64,000 bases of DNA from positions 1,791,617-1,855,616 of the forward strand of contig OX638346.1 in NCBI GenBank assembly GCA_951813515.1, written 5' to 3'. The DNA is from an uncultured Pseudomonadales bacterium. GTDB lineage: Bacteria; Pseudomonadota; Gammaproteobacteria; Pseudomonadales; Azotimanducaceae. The notes under the pieces are model-generated. The model ran no database searches. It was not told the origin of the DNA and was given only the letters and a program-made list of their open reading frames with translations. Positions 37,427-46,708 of this stretch are shown one piece after another (positions within the stretch are counted from its first letter, which is position 1; each line of letters begins with the position of its first letter). The position numbers and the translations under genes are program-made.

Positions 37427-38205
37427 ATGAAGTGCCCCACAGCCGTCGCCTCCGGCTCGGCCTCTTTCGTGCGAGGGGTACCCCCTCGCGCTCCCCGGCT
37501 GAGGGCTCAGGCCGGGCCCCGCTCGTCGCCCATGAAACAATGACTCCGGTCGCTGACGCTCTTCGGAGGCATTGTTCGATGGAAGTGTCGCGCAGCCGAC
37601 GCCTTCGGCCTGGTCCCGCCTTTTCCGCGGGAGTTTTCAAGGATGCCGCGTGGCGCCACAATCCGGCGTGGGTCAGGCTTCTTGGCCTCTGCCCGTTACT
37701 GGCGGTGACGACCACAGTGGAGAACGCCTTGGGACTGGCCGTGGCCAGCGCCTTCGTGGTGGTCGGTTCGGCGGGGACGGTGTCCATGATTCGCGCTTTC
37801 GTTCCCGCCGAGGTCCGGCTGCCTTTTTTCGTGCTGGTCATCGCGACCTTCACGTCGGCGGTGACGATGCTGATGCAAGCCTACGCGTTCGATCTCTACG
37901 AGCGCGTCGCGCTGTTCGTGCAGATCATCGTCACCAATTGCATGATCCTTGGCCGACTGGAGCAGTTCGCATCGAAGCAGCCGATCGGACGCACGCTGTT
38001 GGATGCGCTCGGCACGGCGTGCGGCTTTGCCGTCGCCCTGATCGTCCTGGGCGCAGCCCGGGAATTCGCCGCCCTGGCGGTTCCGCTTGCCTCGCTGGCC
38101 CCGGGGGCGTTCATCATTGCGGGATTGCTGCTTGCTGCGGGACGCGCGGGCGGAGACCTCGCGCAACGCAGGTTGCATCGCCGAACGGATCAAGTTCATC
38201 CTTAG
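37423..38205 (+). CDS. rnfE: RnfE, membrane subunit with a repeat-derived N-terminal extension
   Basis: 260 residues, with ATG 37423 overlapping the rnfG stop. Normal RnfE proteins reach the first helix after about 15 residues. Here MNEV is followed by about 70 Arg/Pro/Ser-rich residues before [24 protein letters not shown], where homology resumes. The extra DNA (37432-37640) consists of one full and one partial copy of the dispersed palindromic element, in frame. The six-helix core with [19 protein letters not shown] and [14 protein letters not shown] is intact. Its C-terminus is somewhat shorter than usual. Confidence 0.9.
   Translation: MNEVPHSRRLRLGLFRARGTPSRSPAEGSGRAPLVAHETMTPVADALRRHCSMEVSRSRRLRPGPAFSAGVFKDAAWRHNPAWVRLLGLCPLLAVTTTVENALGLAVASAFVVVGSAGTVSMIRAFVPAEVRLPFFVLVIATFTSAVTMLMQAYAFDLYERVALFVQIIVTNCMILGRLEQFASKQPIGRTLLDALGTACGFAVALIVLGAAREFAALAVPLASLAPGAFIIAGLLLAAGRAGGDLAQRRLHRRTDQVHP
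37432..37640 (+). repeat. Dispersed palindromic element (full plus partial copy) in rnfE
   Basis: The full copy begins GTGCCCCACAGCCG. It contains the perfect hairpin GCGAGGGG-TAC-CCCCTCGC (37471-37489), GCTCCCCGGCTGAGGGCTCAGGCCGGG (an imperfect hairpin), and a large imperfect hairpin pairing CATGAAACAATGACTCCG (from 37531) with CGGAGGCATTGTTCGATG (to 37581). A second, partial copy follows from about 37584 (GTGTCGCGCAGCCGACGCCTTCGGCC) with its own hairpin CCCGC-CTTTTCC-GCGGG. Confidence 0.85.
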
Positions 38206-38239
38206 CGCGGGTACCCAAGGTTCTCAAGGCGCGCAACAA

Positions 38240-38557
38240 ATGATTCTGACCACAACGAACACGATCCAGGGCAAGACCGTTCGTGACTACAAAGGCATCG
38301 TCACCGGCGAGGCGATTGTCGGCGCGAACATCTTCAGGGATTTTTTTGCTGGAGTCCGCGACATCGTGGGTGGACGTTCGGGCGCCTATGAGAAAGAACT
38401 GCAACGAGCGCGCGAAATCGCCCTCGACGAGATGTCCGAGAGCGCTCGCTCGCAAGGGGCGAACGCTGTCGTGGGCATTGATCTCGACTATGAAGTCGTC
38501 GGGAAAGGCGGCAGCATGCTCATGGTGACCGCCTGCGGCACCGCAGTAACGGTCTGA
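38240..38557 (+). CDS. YbjQ/UPF0145 family protein
   Basis: 105 residues from ATG 38240, with AAGG upstream. It shows the family pattern: [23 protein letters not shown], then a central [22 protein letters not shown], and [16 protein letters not shown] near the end. YbjQ-type proteins form pentamers and are often called heavy-metal-binding domain proteins; the function is unsettled. It follows the rnf operon by 34 nt and may be co-transcribed. Confidence 0.9.
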   Translation: MILTTTNTIQGKTVRDYKGIVTGEAIVGANIFRDFFAGVRDIVGGRSGAYEKELQRAREIALDEMSESARSQGANAVVGIDLDYEVVGKGGSMLMVTACGTAVTV

Positions 38558-38612
38558 CGGGATTTCCATAAGGGCCAGGCGAGTAGCCAACGGTCTCCTG
38601 ATTGCCCCCATT

Positions 38613-41420
38613 GTGTCTAGGCCCGCAGAAAACGTCAGCAGAGTAGGCGTACTTGTTGCCGGGATGCACCGCAGCGGAACATCCGCTGTGACAAGGCTGT
38701 TTGCCAGCCTGGGTTGCGATCTGCCGAGGACGTTGATGGAGGCGGATTCACACAACGCCATGGGGTACTGGGAGTCCACCGAGGTCGCGGGTCTCAACGA
38801 TGCGATTCTCGATGCTGCCGGATCCTACTGGGACGACTGGGTGGCGTTCGATCCCGACTGGTACGACTCGGCGATTGCGGAAGATTTTCTGGAAAGGGCA
38901 CAGGCTGTCCTCACGAACGAATTCGGAGACAGCCGGCTGTTCGTCCTCAAGGATCCTCGAATCTGCCGGCTCCTGGAATTCTGGAAGCAAGCGCTTGACC
39001 GAGTCGATGCGGTACCGGTAGTCGCGCTGCCCATTCGAAACCCGCTCGAGGTGGCCGCGTCACTGCGGGCGCGCGACGAGTTCGATCCTTCAATCGGCGT
39101 GCTCATCTGGTTGCGGCATGTCCTCGACGCCGAGGCGGGCTCGCGTGGATTGCGGCGGGCATTCATTCGGTACGAGGACGCGCTCGAAGATCGGAAGAGT
39201 CTCGTCATCAGACTCGGTTCGGAACTCGAAGTGAACTGGCCCGCGCGTTCGACGCTCGACGTGCTGGAGGCGGAGTCTCTGATTTCGTCCTCAATTCGTC
39301 ATCACATGCGCGACGACGACCGCATTCATGACGATCCGTTGATCTCGCGATGGGTCAAGACAGTTTTCGAGATTCTCAATCGCTGGTCCCGGTCGGACAT
39401 GCGATCAGCCGATGCCGACGCACTGGACTCGATCAGGTCGGCATTCAACGACTCCGCCCCGAACTTCAACCGTCCCATCGCCATCGGCAGGCAGGCGACG
39501 CAAAGAAATCGGCAATACGAAGCGCAGGTCGAAGCGCTCGATCGGAACTCGAGATCGCTGGAACAGGCCGTGGTCAACCGCGACCGCCAGATCGCAGATC
39601 TTGACGAAGCCGTGCGGGAGCGTGACCAGCGAGTGGCGGATCGGGACAGCCAACTCGCCTCCGTGAGTCAACTGTTGACCGAACGCGACAGGCAGATCGC
39701 TGATCGGGATAGGCAACTCGCCTCTGTGGCCCGGTCGTTGAGTGAACGGGATGCGCAAGTCGCTGATCGCGACGCGCAACTCGCTGAGCGGGATACGCAG
39801 ATCAGATCGCTTGATCGTGCCGTCGTCGAGCGGGATAGCCGGATCGAAGCGATATACGGATCAACGTCGTGGCGAATCACCCGACCCCTACGACTTCTCA
39901 AGACTGCCCTGTCGAGACTTCTTCGGGGCACGAAACGACACCTGTCGGCAGCTGCCTTCCGCTCCCTTGGCTTTGCTTGGAGACTGATTCCTCTAGGCGC
40001 TCTCAGGCAACAGGTCAAGGGCCCATTGCTGCGCCTGTTGCCGAATCGATTCGTGGATCGCCATGTGGGTAGAAGGATGCGATCTACCCGACGCTATGTT
40101 GCGTCGGGAAGGTTGCAACTGGCGGATCGCAACTTTGCTGCCGGAAGCGACCAGGGTGATACGCCAATCCTGTTCGATCCGGAGTACTACCTTGCCGCGA
40201 ACGAAGACGTACGGAGTAGCGGGGAGGATCCGCTACGGCACTACCTGTCGCACGGTGCGGTCGAAGGCCGGCTTCCGTTTGCGGTGGAAAAGGAGGAAAT
40301 CGATCCTGCCATCGAGGCGCTGCATCGAATCGACCTGCGGCAGGATGACATGTTCGCGTTCGATGCGGCGCTTTACCGCGACCTGAACCCGGATCTTGCT
40401 CCATCCACCGACAATGCGCTTCTCGATCACTACCGTAGTTACGGCCGCGCTGAATCCCGTGCCGGCTCCCGAGGAGAATTCGTGCTGGAACTCTGCGATG
40501 ACCCGCGGGAGATTCCGCTGGACTTCAAGGCATCCGAGTATATTGATCTTTATCCAGACTTGAATGGTCTCTCCAGGCAGTCGCCCCTGGCTGCATTGCG
40601 TCACTACATGTGCACGGGACGGTGGGAACCCAGGCTGCATACGCGGCGTGGCGATGAGGCAATGACGGCTCCGGATTCGACTTCGATGTACATTCCTGCC
40701 GAGCTGCTGAAAACGCGGCCATTGTGCGTTCTCGTACATGTCTACTATCCGGATCTGTGGGATGAACTGGCGGGGTACCTGGCGAACCTGCCGGAGCATG
40801 CCTGCGACCTGTACGTCAACCTGGTCGAGACGACCTGCACGCCGGAACTTGAACAGAGTGTTCGAGAGGCTTTTCCCGCAGCGAATGTTGTGGTCAGCCA
40901 GAATGTTGGCCGCGACATTGGCGGACACTTCCGGTTGTTGCGGAACATCTCCGTGGAAGACTATCGGTTCTTTTGCCTGGTCCATTCCAAGAAGAGCCCG
41001 CACCTGTCCTCCGGAGATGCAATACTCTGGCGCCGGAGGCTGTTGGCTCCTCTCCTGGGAACTGGCGCGCTTGCGATCGAAAACCTGAAGCTGATGCTGA
41101 CCGACGAAACCGTCGGTCTGATCGGTGCCCGCCTGTGCCGTGATACGGCGTTGAGAGACAACACTGGGAAGTTCGCCGAACTTATGGATATGCTCGACGT
41201 GAGACCCGAGTCGAGAGACGTGGAGTTTGTGTCGGGTACGATGATGTACCTGCGCCGGGAAGTGCTGCAACGGATATTCGAGACCTGCAAGGATCTGCCT
41301 TTCGAAAAGGGGGATGACACGCCGTTGCAATTCCACCTTGATGCCCAGTGGGCACACGCGATCGAACGCGTCATCGGCAACGTGGTCCGGGACATGAACT
41401 ATCGTTTCGAATGGCGGTAG
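38613..41420 (+). CDS. Sulfotransferase / coiled-coil / RgpF-like fusion protein
   Basis: 935 residues from GTG. Residues about 10-265 form a sulfotransferase domain with the PAPS 5'-phosphate loop GMHRSGTSAVTRL. Residues about 290-410 are a highly regular coiled coil built on RDRQIADRDxQLA-type units and ending in YGSTSWRITRPLR, a motif common next to polysaccharide glycosyltransferase domains. Three related modules follow (FDPEYYLAANEDV, FDAALYRDLNPDL, FKASEYIDLYPDL). From about 690 to the end is a rhamnan synthesis F (RgpF)-like domain (VHVYYPDLWDELAGYL, QNVGRDIGGHF, HSKKSPHLS). It probably builds and sulfates a surface glycan. Confidence 0.75.
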   Translation: MSRPAENVSRVGVLVAGMHRSGTSAVTRLFASLGCDLPRTLMEADSHNAMGYWESTEVAGLNDAILDAAGSYWDDWVAFDPDWYDSAIAEDFLERAQAVLTNEFGDSRLFVLKDPRICRLLEFWKQALDRVDAVPVVALPIRNPLEVAASLRARDEFDPSIGVLIWLRHVLDAEAGSRGLRRAFIRYEDALEDRKSLVIRLGSELEVNWPARSTLDVLEAESLISSSIRHHMRDDDRIHDDPLISRWVKTVFEILNRWSRSDMRSADADALDSIRSAFNDSAPNFNRPIAIGRQATQRNRQYEAQVEALDRNSRSLEQAVVNRDRQIADLDEAVRERDQRVADRDSQLASVSQLLTERDRQIADRDRQLASVARSLSERDAQVADRDAQLAERDTQIRSLDRAVVERDSRIEAIYGSTSWRITRPLRLLKTALSRLLRGTKRHLSAAAFRSLGFAWRLIPLGALRQQVKGPLLRLLPNRFVDRHVGRRMRSTRRYVASGRLQLADRNFAAGSDQGDTPILFDPEYYLAANEDVRSSGEDPLRHYLSHGAVEGRLPFAVEKEEIDPAIEALHRIDLRQDDMFAFDAALYRDLNPDLAPSTDNALLDHYRSYGRAESRAGSRGEFVLELCDDPREIPLDFKASEYIDLYPDLNGLSRQSPLAALRHYMCTGRWEPRLHTRRGDEAMTAPDSTSMYIPAELLKTRPLCVLVHVYYPDLWDELAGYLANLPEHACDLYVNLVETTCTPELEQSVREAFPAANVVVSQNVGRDIGGHFRLLRNISVEDYRFFCLVHSKKSPHLSSGDAILWRRRLLAPLLGTGALAIENLKLMLTDETVGLIGARLCRDTALRDNTGKFAELMDMLDVRPESRDVEFVSGTMMYLRREVLQRIFETCKDLPFEKGDDTPLQFHLDAQWAHAIERVIGNVVRDMNYRFEWR

Positions 41421-41520
41421 TCAAAGTGAAAAGGATGCGGACCAGACAAGCGGACACTTCGGATGGGAAGTCGATCGCCACACGGCGACATGGCGAGTTG
41501 CGTGGCGTTGTCGCCCGGAC

Positions 41521-42399
41521 ATGAAAGTTGTGCTGTTGGGGCCGAACGGCCAGCTTGGGGTCGATATTCGATGTTGCCACGAGCAGTCCGGAGAGCCTTT
41601 CGAGCTGCTGAGCCTGGGTCGGGACGTGCTGGATGTCGCGTCGCCGGATGGGGTCGAACGGCAGTTCAAGGACTTGGACTTCGATGCCCTGATCAACTGT
41701 ACCGGCTATCACAGGACGGATGAGGTAGAAGACAATGCTGCGGTGGCTGTTGCAGTCAATGCCCACGCGGTACAGAGGTTGGCCGAAGTATGCGAACGTC
41801 GCCGGGCGCGATTCGTGCACGTCAGCACCGACTACGTATTCGGAGGCGATGCCGGACGCACCGATCCGCTGACGGAGGCCGATCCGGTCGCGCCGGTAAA
41901 CGTCTACGGCGCGTCCAAGGCTCTGGGCGAGACGCTGGCGAATCTTGCGCTCGATGACCTTGTGATTGTCCGCGTTGCCTCCCTGTTTGGCGTCGCCGGC
42001 GCCAGCGGCAAGGGCGGGAACTTCGTCGAGACCATGATTCGCCTCGGTCGAGAAACGGGCGCACTTCAGGTCGTCGACGATCAGGTCATGTCACCTACCG
42101 CGACGGCGGACGTTGCCCGAGTCGTCCTGCGTATCCTGGTCGAGGATTGCGCCCCGGGCCTTTACCACGTGGTGAATGATGGGGCCGCGAGTTGGTTCGA
42201 CTTTGCCCGGGAGATCATCGCCCGCGCTCGAATCGACGCGACCGTGACGCCATGCAGCAGCGAGGACTTTCCCACACGAGCTGCGCGGCCTCGATATAGT
42301 GTGCTCGACAACACGAAAACGTCTATGGCCCTTGGTCCCTTGCCTCCTTGGCAAGCTGCGCTGGATGATTACCTGCGCGCCAGGGGTCATGTTCACTGA
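41521..42399 (+). CDS. rfbD: dTDP-4-dehydrorhamnose reductase
   Basis: 292 residues, of the RmlD/extended SDR family. The N-terminal LLGPNGQLGVDI binds NAD(P)H; NCTGYHRTDEVE, VSTDYVFGGDAG and the YGASK motif hold the catalytic residues. It would reduce dTDP-4-keto-L-rhamnose to dTDP-L-rhamnose. The other rml genes are not in the window. Its place after the RgpF-like fusion fits a rhamnose-containing polysaccharide. Confidence 0.85.
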   Translation: MKVVLLGPNGQLGVDIRCCHEQSGEPFELLSLGRDVLDVASPDGVERQFKDLDFDALINCTGYHRTDEVEDNAAVAVAVNAHAVQRLAEVCERRRARFVHVSTDYVFGGDAGRTDPLTEADPVAPVNVYGASKALGETLANLALDDLVIVRVASLFGVAGASGKGGNFVETMIRLGRETGALQVVDDQVMSPTATADVARVVLRILVEDCAPGLYHVVNDGAASWFDFAREIIARARIDATVTPCSSEDFPTRAARPRYSVLDNTKTSMALGPLPPWQAALDDYLRARGHVH

Positions 42400-42422
42400 G
42401 TCGAAGGGAGTTCGTTACCGGA

Positions 42423-44045
42423 ATGGCGATTAGAGGCTTCATCGAGAGGATCTCGCGGCGGTTCATTTCCGGGTGGTGTGCTGACCAAGAAACGAAAGAC
42501 CCGGTCGAGATCGAAGTTCGAGTTGAAGGGCTATCACTCGGCACGATTCGAGCTGACATCTATAGGCCTGACATCGAAAAGGGGCTAAACCGTCCATTAG
42601 CTGGCTTCCGATTCCCCATCTCTCCCGAACTACTCAGGTTGCTTCCTCATCGGGGCCAGGTTGAAGTCATCACTTCGACTGGTGAAGCACTCACCACGCT
42701 GAAGGGGATCGACTCCTGGATTGACAACCCGTACGGACAAGATATCGGTGAGCTCGCGGAGATGTTGCGCAATGGGTATATGGTAAATCCAAAATACGGC
42801 CAGGTAATTTTGCCGATCAAAGAGAGGAATATAGAAGATAAGATATTCGAAGCTCTGGAAGTGAGCAATGTAATTTTCGAGACGCAGTTTTCGAAAAACC
42901 TATTCATTTGTTATGGTACGTTGCTTGGTTGCATTCGTAACAATGACTTTATTCCTCATGATGAAGACGTGGATGTTTGTTTTCTCGCGGACGAACAAGG
43001 ATTGGATGCTGCTGTCCGTGAGTTCCGTCAGGTCATCAGGACATTGTCTGACAGGGGTGAAAGAATTGTTTTCGACAGCGGTGCGCAATTCCACTGGCGG
43101 GTTAAAGAAACGTGGCTTGATGTCTTTATGGCCTGGATGGAGGGAGAAAACCTATATATGTATAACGCGGGAGGGAGATTCTCTCGAAATCAGATTTGCC
43201 CTCTCGTCGAACACGACTTCAAGGGCCGTAAAGTGTTGGTCCCCTACGATGCGGAGGCGCTGCTGGAATTGATCTATGGACCTCGATGGCGCATTCCGGA
43301 CCCGAGCTTTCAATGGCGAGAACCGAAAGAAGTCCGAGCCAAAATGGATGAGATCAACGCGATTTCCGTTGGGGACTCATCGACGCACTCTGAGAACAGG
43401 GACTATTGGACACACTTCTACAAACGGGCGCACACGAATCTGCCCTCCGCCTTTGCTGCTTCGGTGGCGATCGAATTGACGAAGCCGGCGTATGTCATCG
43501 ATCTGGGTTGCGGCAACGGTCGAGATTCCTTTTTTTTCGCGAGATTGGGACACCGTGTTATCGGTCTGGACTTCTGCGGCAAGGCCATTGACGACAATAG
43601 AAAACGAGTACTGGAACAGGGAATGAATGATGTCGAGTTCGAACAGGTTGACATCAGTGCTCCCAACGCTCTCGTCAACACCCTGAATCGAATCGAAGAG
43701 ACCGCGATCAAGGAAGGGGACTCGAGGCGTGATCGGGTCGCGATCTATGCACGCTTCTTCTTTCACGCAATATCCGAGGAAGAAGAAGAGCTCGTGTTGT
43801 CTGCGCTGTCGCGATGCTTGCGTCCCGAGGCTACGTGCTATTTTGAATTCCGAACGGAAAAAGACATCGAGGGCGACAAGCGCTTTGGATTGCACTATCG
43901 TCGCTTTGTCAGCATCGATGGGTTTATAAAAAGAGCGACAGTCGGCAGGCCAATTGAGTGCTTCTATCAGGTCGAAGGACAAGGCATGGCGAAGTACTTT
44001 GAAGAGGATCCGTACGTTGGTCGCGTCTTCCTGCGGCGGGTGTGA
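42423..44045 (+). CDS. LicD-like / methyltransferase fusion protein
   Basis: 540 residues. The first 100 residues contain a small domain (ISGWCADQETKDPVEIEV) often seen ahead of polysaccharide enzymes. Residues about 160-320 are a LicD-type nucleotidyltransferase fold: CYGTLLGCIRNNDFIPHDEDVDV has the paired Asp metal site near 180-184. Residues about 355-500 are an SAM methyltransferase (VIDLGCGNGRDSFFFARLG). The middle of the gene (about 42780-43200) is visibly more AT-rich than its neighbours, suggesting horizontal transfer. It may add and methylate a phospho-substituent on surface glycan; the substrate is unknown. Confidence 0.75.
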   Translation: MAIRGFIERISRRFISGWCADQETKDPVEIEVRVEGLSLGTIRADIYRPDIEKGLNRPLAGFRFPISPELLRLLPHRGQVEVITSTGEALTTLKGIDSWIDNPYGQDIGELAEMLRNGYMVNPKYGQVILPIKERNIEDKIFEALEVSNVIFETQFSKNLFICYGTLLGCIRNNDFIPHDEDVDVCFLADEQGLDAAVREFRQVIRTLSDRGERIVFDSGAQFHWRVKETWLDVFMAWMEGENLYMYNAGGRFSRNQICPLVEHDFKGRKVLVPYDAEALLELIYGPRWRIPDPSFQWREPKEVRAKMDEINAISVGDSSTHSENRDYWTHFYKRAHTNLPSAFAASVAIELTKPAYVIDLGCGNGRDSFFFARLGHRVIGLDFCGKAIDDNRKRVLEQGMNDVEFEQVDISAPNALVNTLNRIEETAIKEGDSRRDRVAIYARFFFHAISEEEEELVLSALSRCLRPEATCYFEFRTEKDIEGDKRFGLHYRRFVSIDGFIKRATVGRPIECFYQVEGQGMAKYFEEDPYVGRVFLRRV

Positions 44046-44095
44046 GCATCGGCATGTCGCAGTTGAACCGATGGGTCCGTGTTCTCAGTTCGACT

Positions 44096-44869
44096 TCAAG
44101 AGTCCATTACGCGGCGAGTGAGAGTCAGATCCATGCGTTCGAGGGTCCACCTGATCAGGTATAGCGCAAGCGTGCTGCCGACAATCACCTTGACACACCA
44201 GGCGAGGTCTGCGGCTGTTTGATACAGCAGGACGAGGCGGTACTGTTCCAGCATGACCGCCATGGGATTGAGCCTGAAGTACGGCTGCCATTCGACGGGC
44301 ATGTTGTCGATGGGGAAAAAGAGCCCCGAGCAGAACATCATCAACGTCAGCCCTGACCCCACGACGAACCGAAGGTCCCGCAGATAGCAACAGATGATCG
44401 CGACGCACGATGCGACGGCCAGAATGAGCAAAAACTGGGCGAACGCGAGCAGGGGCAGGTACAGCCATGCGGTCGACGGCCCGATCGTCCCGCCCATTAC
44501 CATCAGCACGATCAAAAAGACGAACGCCTGTTTCAGGGTGGCGGATGCGACGCTGACGAGCGGAAATGTCAACTTGGGCAGGCGGATGTACGAGATTATG
44601 CTCCGCCCACCAAAAAGGCTGGCCGTGGAGTTTCCCACCCCATTAGAAAACCACAACCACATCGTTACGCCGATCAGGATGAAGTAGGTAAAGTTCTCCA
44701 TGTTTGACGGTCGGATATAGGTGAAGACGAGGTAGAAGACCCCCGTCATGACCACCGGCTCGAGAAACCACCACAGCCACCCCAGGTAGTACCTGGATGC
44801 CTCCCCGATGAGGTTGAAGTACGCCCGGTAGACCGCGTAACGCCAGTAACGCTTCTCGATCAGGAACAC
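44096..44869 (-). CDS. ABC-2 type polysaccharide export permease
   Basis: 257 residues and about six membrane helices. It matches the Wzm/KpsM type: YYLGWLWWFLEPVVMTGVFYLVF near the N-terminus, and PIDNMPVEWQPYFRLNPMAVMLEQYR in the last third, both conserved in O-antigen/capsule exporters. The ATPase partner (Wzt/KpsT) is not adjacent in this window. It lies on the opposite strand from, and converges with, the LicD-like gene. Confidence 0.85.
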   Translation of the reverse strand: MFLIEKRYWRYAVYRAYFNLIGEASRYYLGWLWWFLEPVVMTGVFYLVFTYIRPSNMENFTYFILIGVTMWLWFSNGVGNSTASLFGGRSIISYIRLPKLTFPLVSVASATLKQAFVFLIVLMVMGGTIGPSTAWLYLPLLAFAQFLLILAVASCVAIICCYLRDLRFVVGSGLTLMMFCSGLFFPIDNMPVEWQPYFRLNPMAVMLEQYRLVLLYQTAADLAWCVKVIVGSTLALYLIRWTLERMDLTLTRRVMDS

Positions 44870-45230
44870 TTGCTTTCCTCGGGTCTTACTCGGTCATGCT
44901 GACTTGGCGTCGCTGTGCTTGGAGAGTTGAAGAAGCACTTCGGGGACAGTCTGCCCGACACCATTCCAACATCTCCAGTTGAACTCGTCCTGACAGGACG
45001 CGCGCGATCATACCTCGACCACGATCAGGCTCTCAACGAGAGATGGGGGTTCAATGCGGGCGGCAGGATGGAACTCGGTTTGACCGTGGACCGAATTGAG
45101 TGGCGGATGTATCCTCGAACCCGTTTGTCGGCACTTAGCCGTTGCGGCCTTTTGAGCGCGATTCGCTATCGAGGGGCGCATGACGACACGGCAACGGCAT
45201 AAGGGCGTCATTGAAGACGGAGGAGGTTCC
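44870..45230. other. 361-bp region without a confident gene
   Basis: The spacer separates the divergent permease and secreted-protein genes. An open frame at 44915-45202 has no family resemblance and overlaps the next gene's likely 5' region, so it is not called. No repeat copy is visible; promoters for both neighbours probably lie here. Confidence 0.4.
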
Positions 45231-45614
45231 GTGACGATTCAAGGATCGGTCAGGTTTGTGGCTGTGGCGTTGGCCATGTCGGTGTTGCTGACGATGGCGT
45301 CAGAAGCGGCCACGGCGTCGTTCGATGCGGAGGTCAGGAGGACGCTGGCGGTCTCGGACGATAGGTGGGGCGGGTGTATGGTCTTGCTTGATTCGTCGCC
45401 CTCGGATGAGGGACTTGATTGCCCGGAAACCGCGTGGGTCACCTTCAGTTGTGATGGCACCTACGCCAGCAAGTCGAATGCGCTGCGGATGTACGATTCG
45501 GCGCAGTTGGCATTCGTGACGGGTCGAACCGTGAAAGTTTGGGTAGACGACTCGAAGAAGCACAATGGCTACTGCTTCGTGTCTCGCATAGACGTGAGCG
45601 CCCCTGCGGACTGA
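45231..45614 (+). CDS. Small secreted protein of unknown function
   Basis: About 127 residues from GTG 45231, with AGGAGG just upstream (45221-45226). A signal peptide (VRFVAVALAMSVLLTMASEAATA) precedes a mature domain of about 95 residues with four cysteines (GGCMVLL, LDCPETAW, SCDGTY, YCFVSR), probably two disulfides. The pattern FSCDGTY...KV(W)VDDSKKHNGYCF suggests a compact beta-rich domain. I do not recognise a named family. It sits 1-2 nt from the next small gene. Confidence 0.6.
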   Translation: MTIQGSVRFVAVALAMSVLLTMASEAATASFDAEVRRTLAVSDDRWGGCMVLLDSSPSDEGLDCPETAWVTFSCDGTYASKSNALRMYDSAQLAFVTGRTVKVWVDDSKKHNGYCFVSRIDVSAPAD

Positions 45615-45615
45615 T

Positions 45616-45996
45616 TTGGTGAACTGGTTGAGGGCGGGAAACACAGCCGCCTTCACGGTGACGGTCATCCTCGTTCTGGGCGTGGGGGTGTTGTTGCTGT
45701 GGTACTCGCCGGACGACTTGATACCCGAGGAGGTAGAAGAGGTTCCGCCTACGGGTCAATCGGTTGGATTTGGGGAATCGAACCCGCCCGAACCTGCTGT
45801 CGTTTCGGCACCGCACACGTCCGGTGAACAAGAGATTGGGCCGCCGCCTGTGTCCCTGGAGTCCGACCGGGGCCAATGGAACGATGGGGATGTGATCGAT
45901 ATAGGCCCGTTCATTGATGCGGATGACGACGCCGGAGATTACTCGTTCTCACCGGCTTCGGGGGTTGGGGAATATCTCGACCCCGACGCCGAGTGA
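45616..45996 (+). CDS. Small single-pass membrane protein of unknown function
   Basis: 126 residues starting at TTG 45616 (GTG 45619 is equally possible). One membrane helix (FTVTVILVLGVGVLLLWY, about 13-30) precedes an acidic, Pro/Gly/Asp-rich and probably disordered tail. No family is recognised. It directly follows the secreted-protein gene, so the two may be co-expressed. Confidence 0.5.
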   Translation: MVNWLRAGNTAAFTVTVILVLGVGVLLLWYSPDDLIPEEVEEVPPTGQSVGFGESNPPEPAVVSAPHTSGEQEIGPPPVSLESDRGQWNDGDVIDIGPFIDADDDAGDYSFSPASGVGEYLDPDAE

Positions 45997-46056
45997 ACTT
46001 GCCTTCGCGGTGGGTGACTCGGGTGGCCAGCCTGTCGGACTGAGAAGGAGCGGCGC

Positions 46057-46692
46057 GTGAACAAGCACAAGAGGGGCGAGATTTACCAGCGCCTGCAGGC
46101 CGAGAACCCCAAGCCTACTACCGAGCTTAAGTACCAATCTCCGTTCCAGCTTCTTGTCTCCGTAATCCTCTCAGCGCAGGCGACAGACGTCAGCGTGAAT
46201 CGCGCGACGAAGACGCTGTTCGCCGAAGCGGGTACGCCACACGGGATGCTGGACCTGGGCCTTGAGAGGCTGAAGGAGCATATCAAGTCCATCGGCCTGT
46301 TCAACACCAAGGCCGCCAACATCCTGAAGACGTGCGAAGCGCTCATCTCGCTCCACGGCGGCGAAGTTCCGCGTGACCGGGCCGCTCTCGAAGCGCTGCC
46401 GGGCGTGGGCCGGAAGACAGCCAACGTCGTTCTCAACACGGCCTTTGGCGAACCCACCATCGCCGTGGACACGCATATCTTCCGCGTCGCTAACCGAACG
46501 AAGCTCGCGCCTGGCAAGACGCCGAGGCAGGTTGAGGACAAACTCCTGCGGTTCACGCCGAACGATTTCAAGCGCGACGCCCACCATTGGCTGATCCTGC
46601 ACGGACGTTATGTCTGTGTGGCGCGAAAGCCGCGCTGCGGCGCGTGCGTGATCGAGGATCTGTGCGAGTACCGGGACAAGTCGGACCCCTGA
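46057..46692 (+). CDS. nth: Endonuclease III
   Basis: 211 residues. Bifunctional DNA glycosylase/AP lyase of base-excision repair. The helix-hairpin-helix LPGVGRKTANVVLN contains the catalytic Lys, the catalytic Asp is in VDTHIFRV, and the C-terminal 4Fe-4S cluster motif C-X6-C-X2-C-X5-C is visible as CVARKPRCGACVIEDLC. In many gammaproteobacteria nth follows rnfE; here it is about 8 kb away, on the same strand, with the polysaccharide genes in between. Confidence 0.96.
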   Translation: MNKHKRGEIYQRLQAENPKPTTELKYQSPFQLLVSVILSAQATDVSVNRATKTLFAEAGTPHGMLDLGLERLKEHIKSIGLFNTKAANILKTCEALISLHGGEVPRDRAALEALPGVGRKTANVVLNTAFGEPTIAVDTHIFRVANRTKLAPGKTPRQVEDKLLRFTPNDFKRDAHHWLILHGRYVCVARKPRCGACVIEDLCEYRDKSDP

Positions 46693-46708
46693 CCCGCCTG
46701 CGGCCTTC

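Noticed and set aside
44915..45202. 95-codon plus-strand frame upstream of the secreted protein gene
   Set aside because: No ribosome site, no family resemblance, and it overlaps the next gene's leader.
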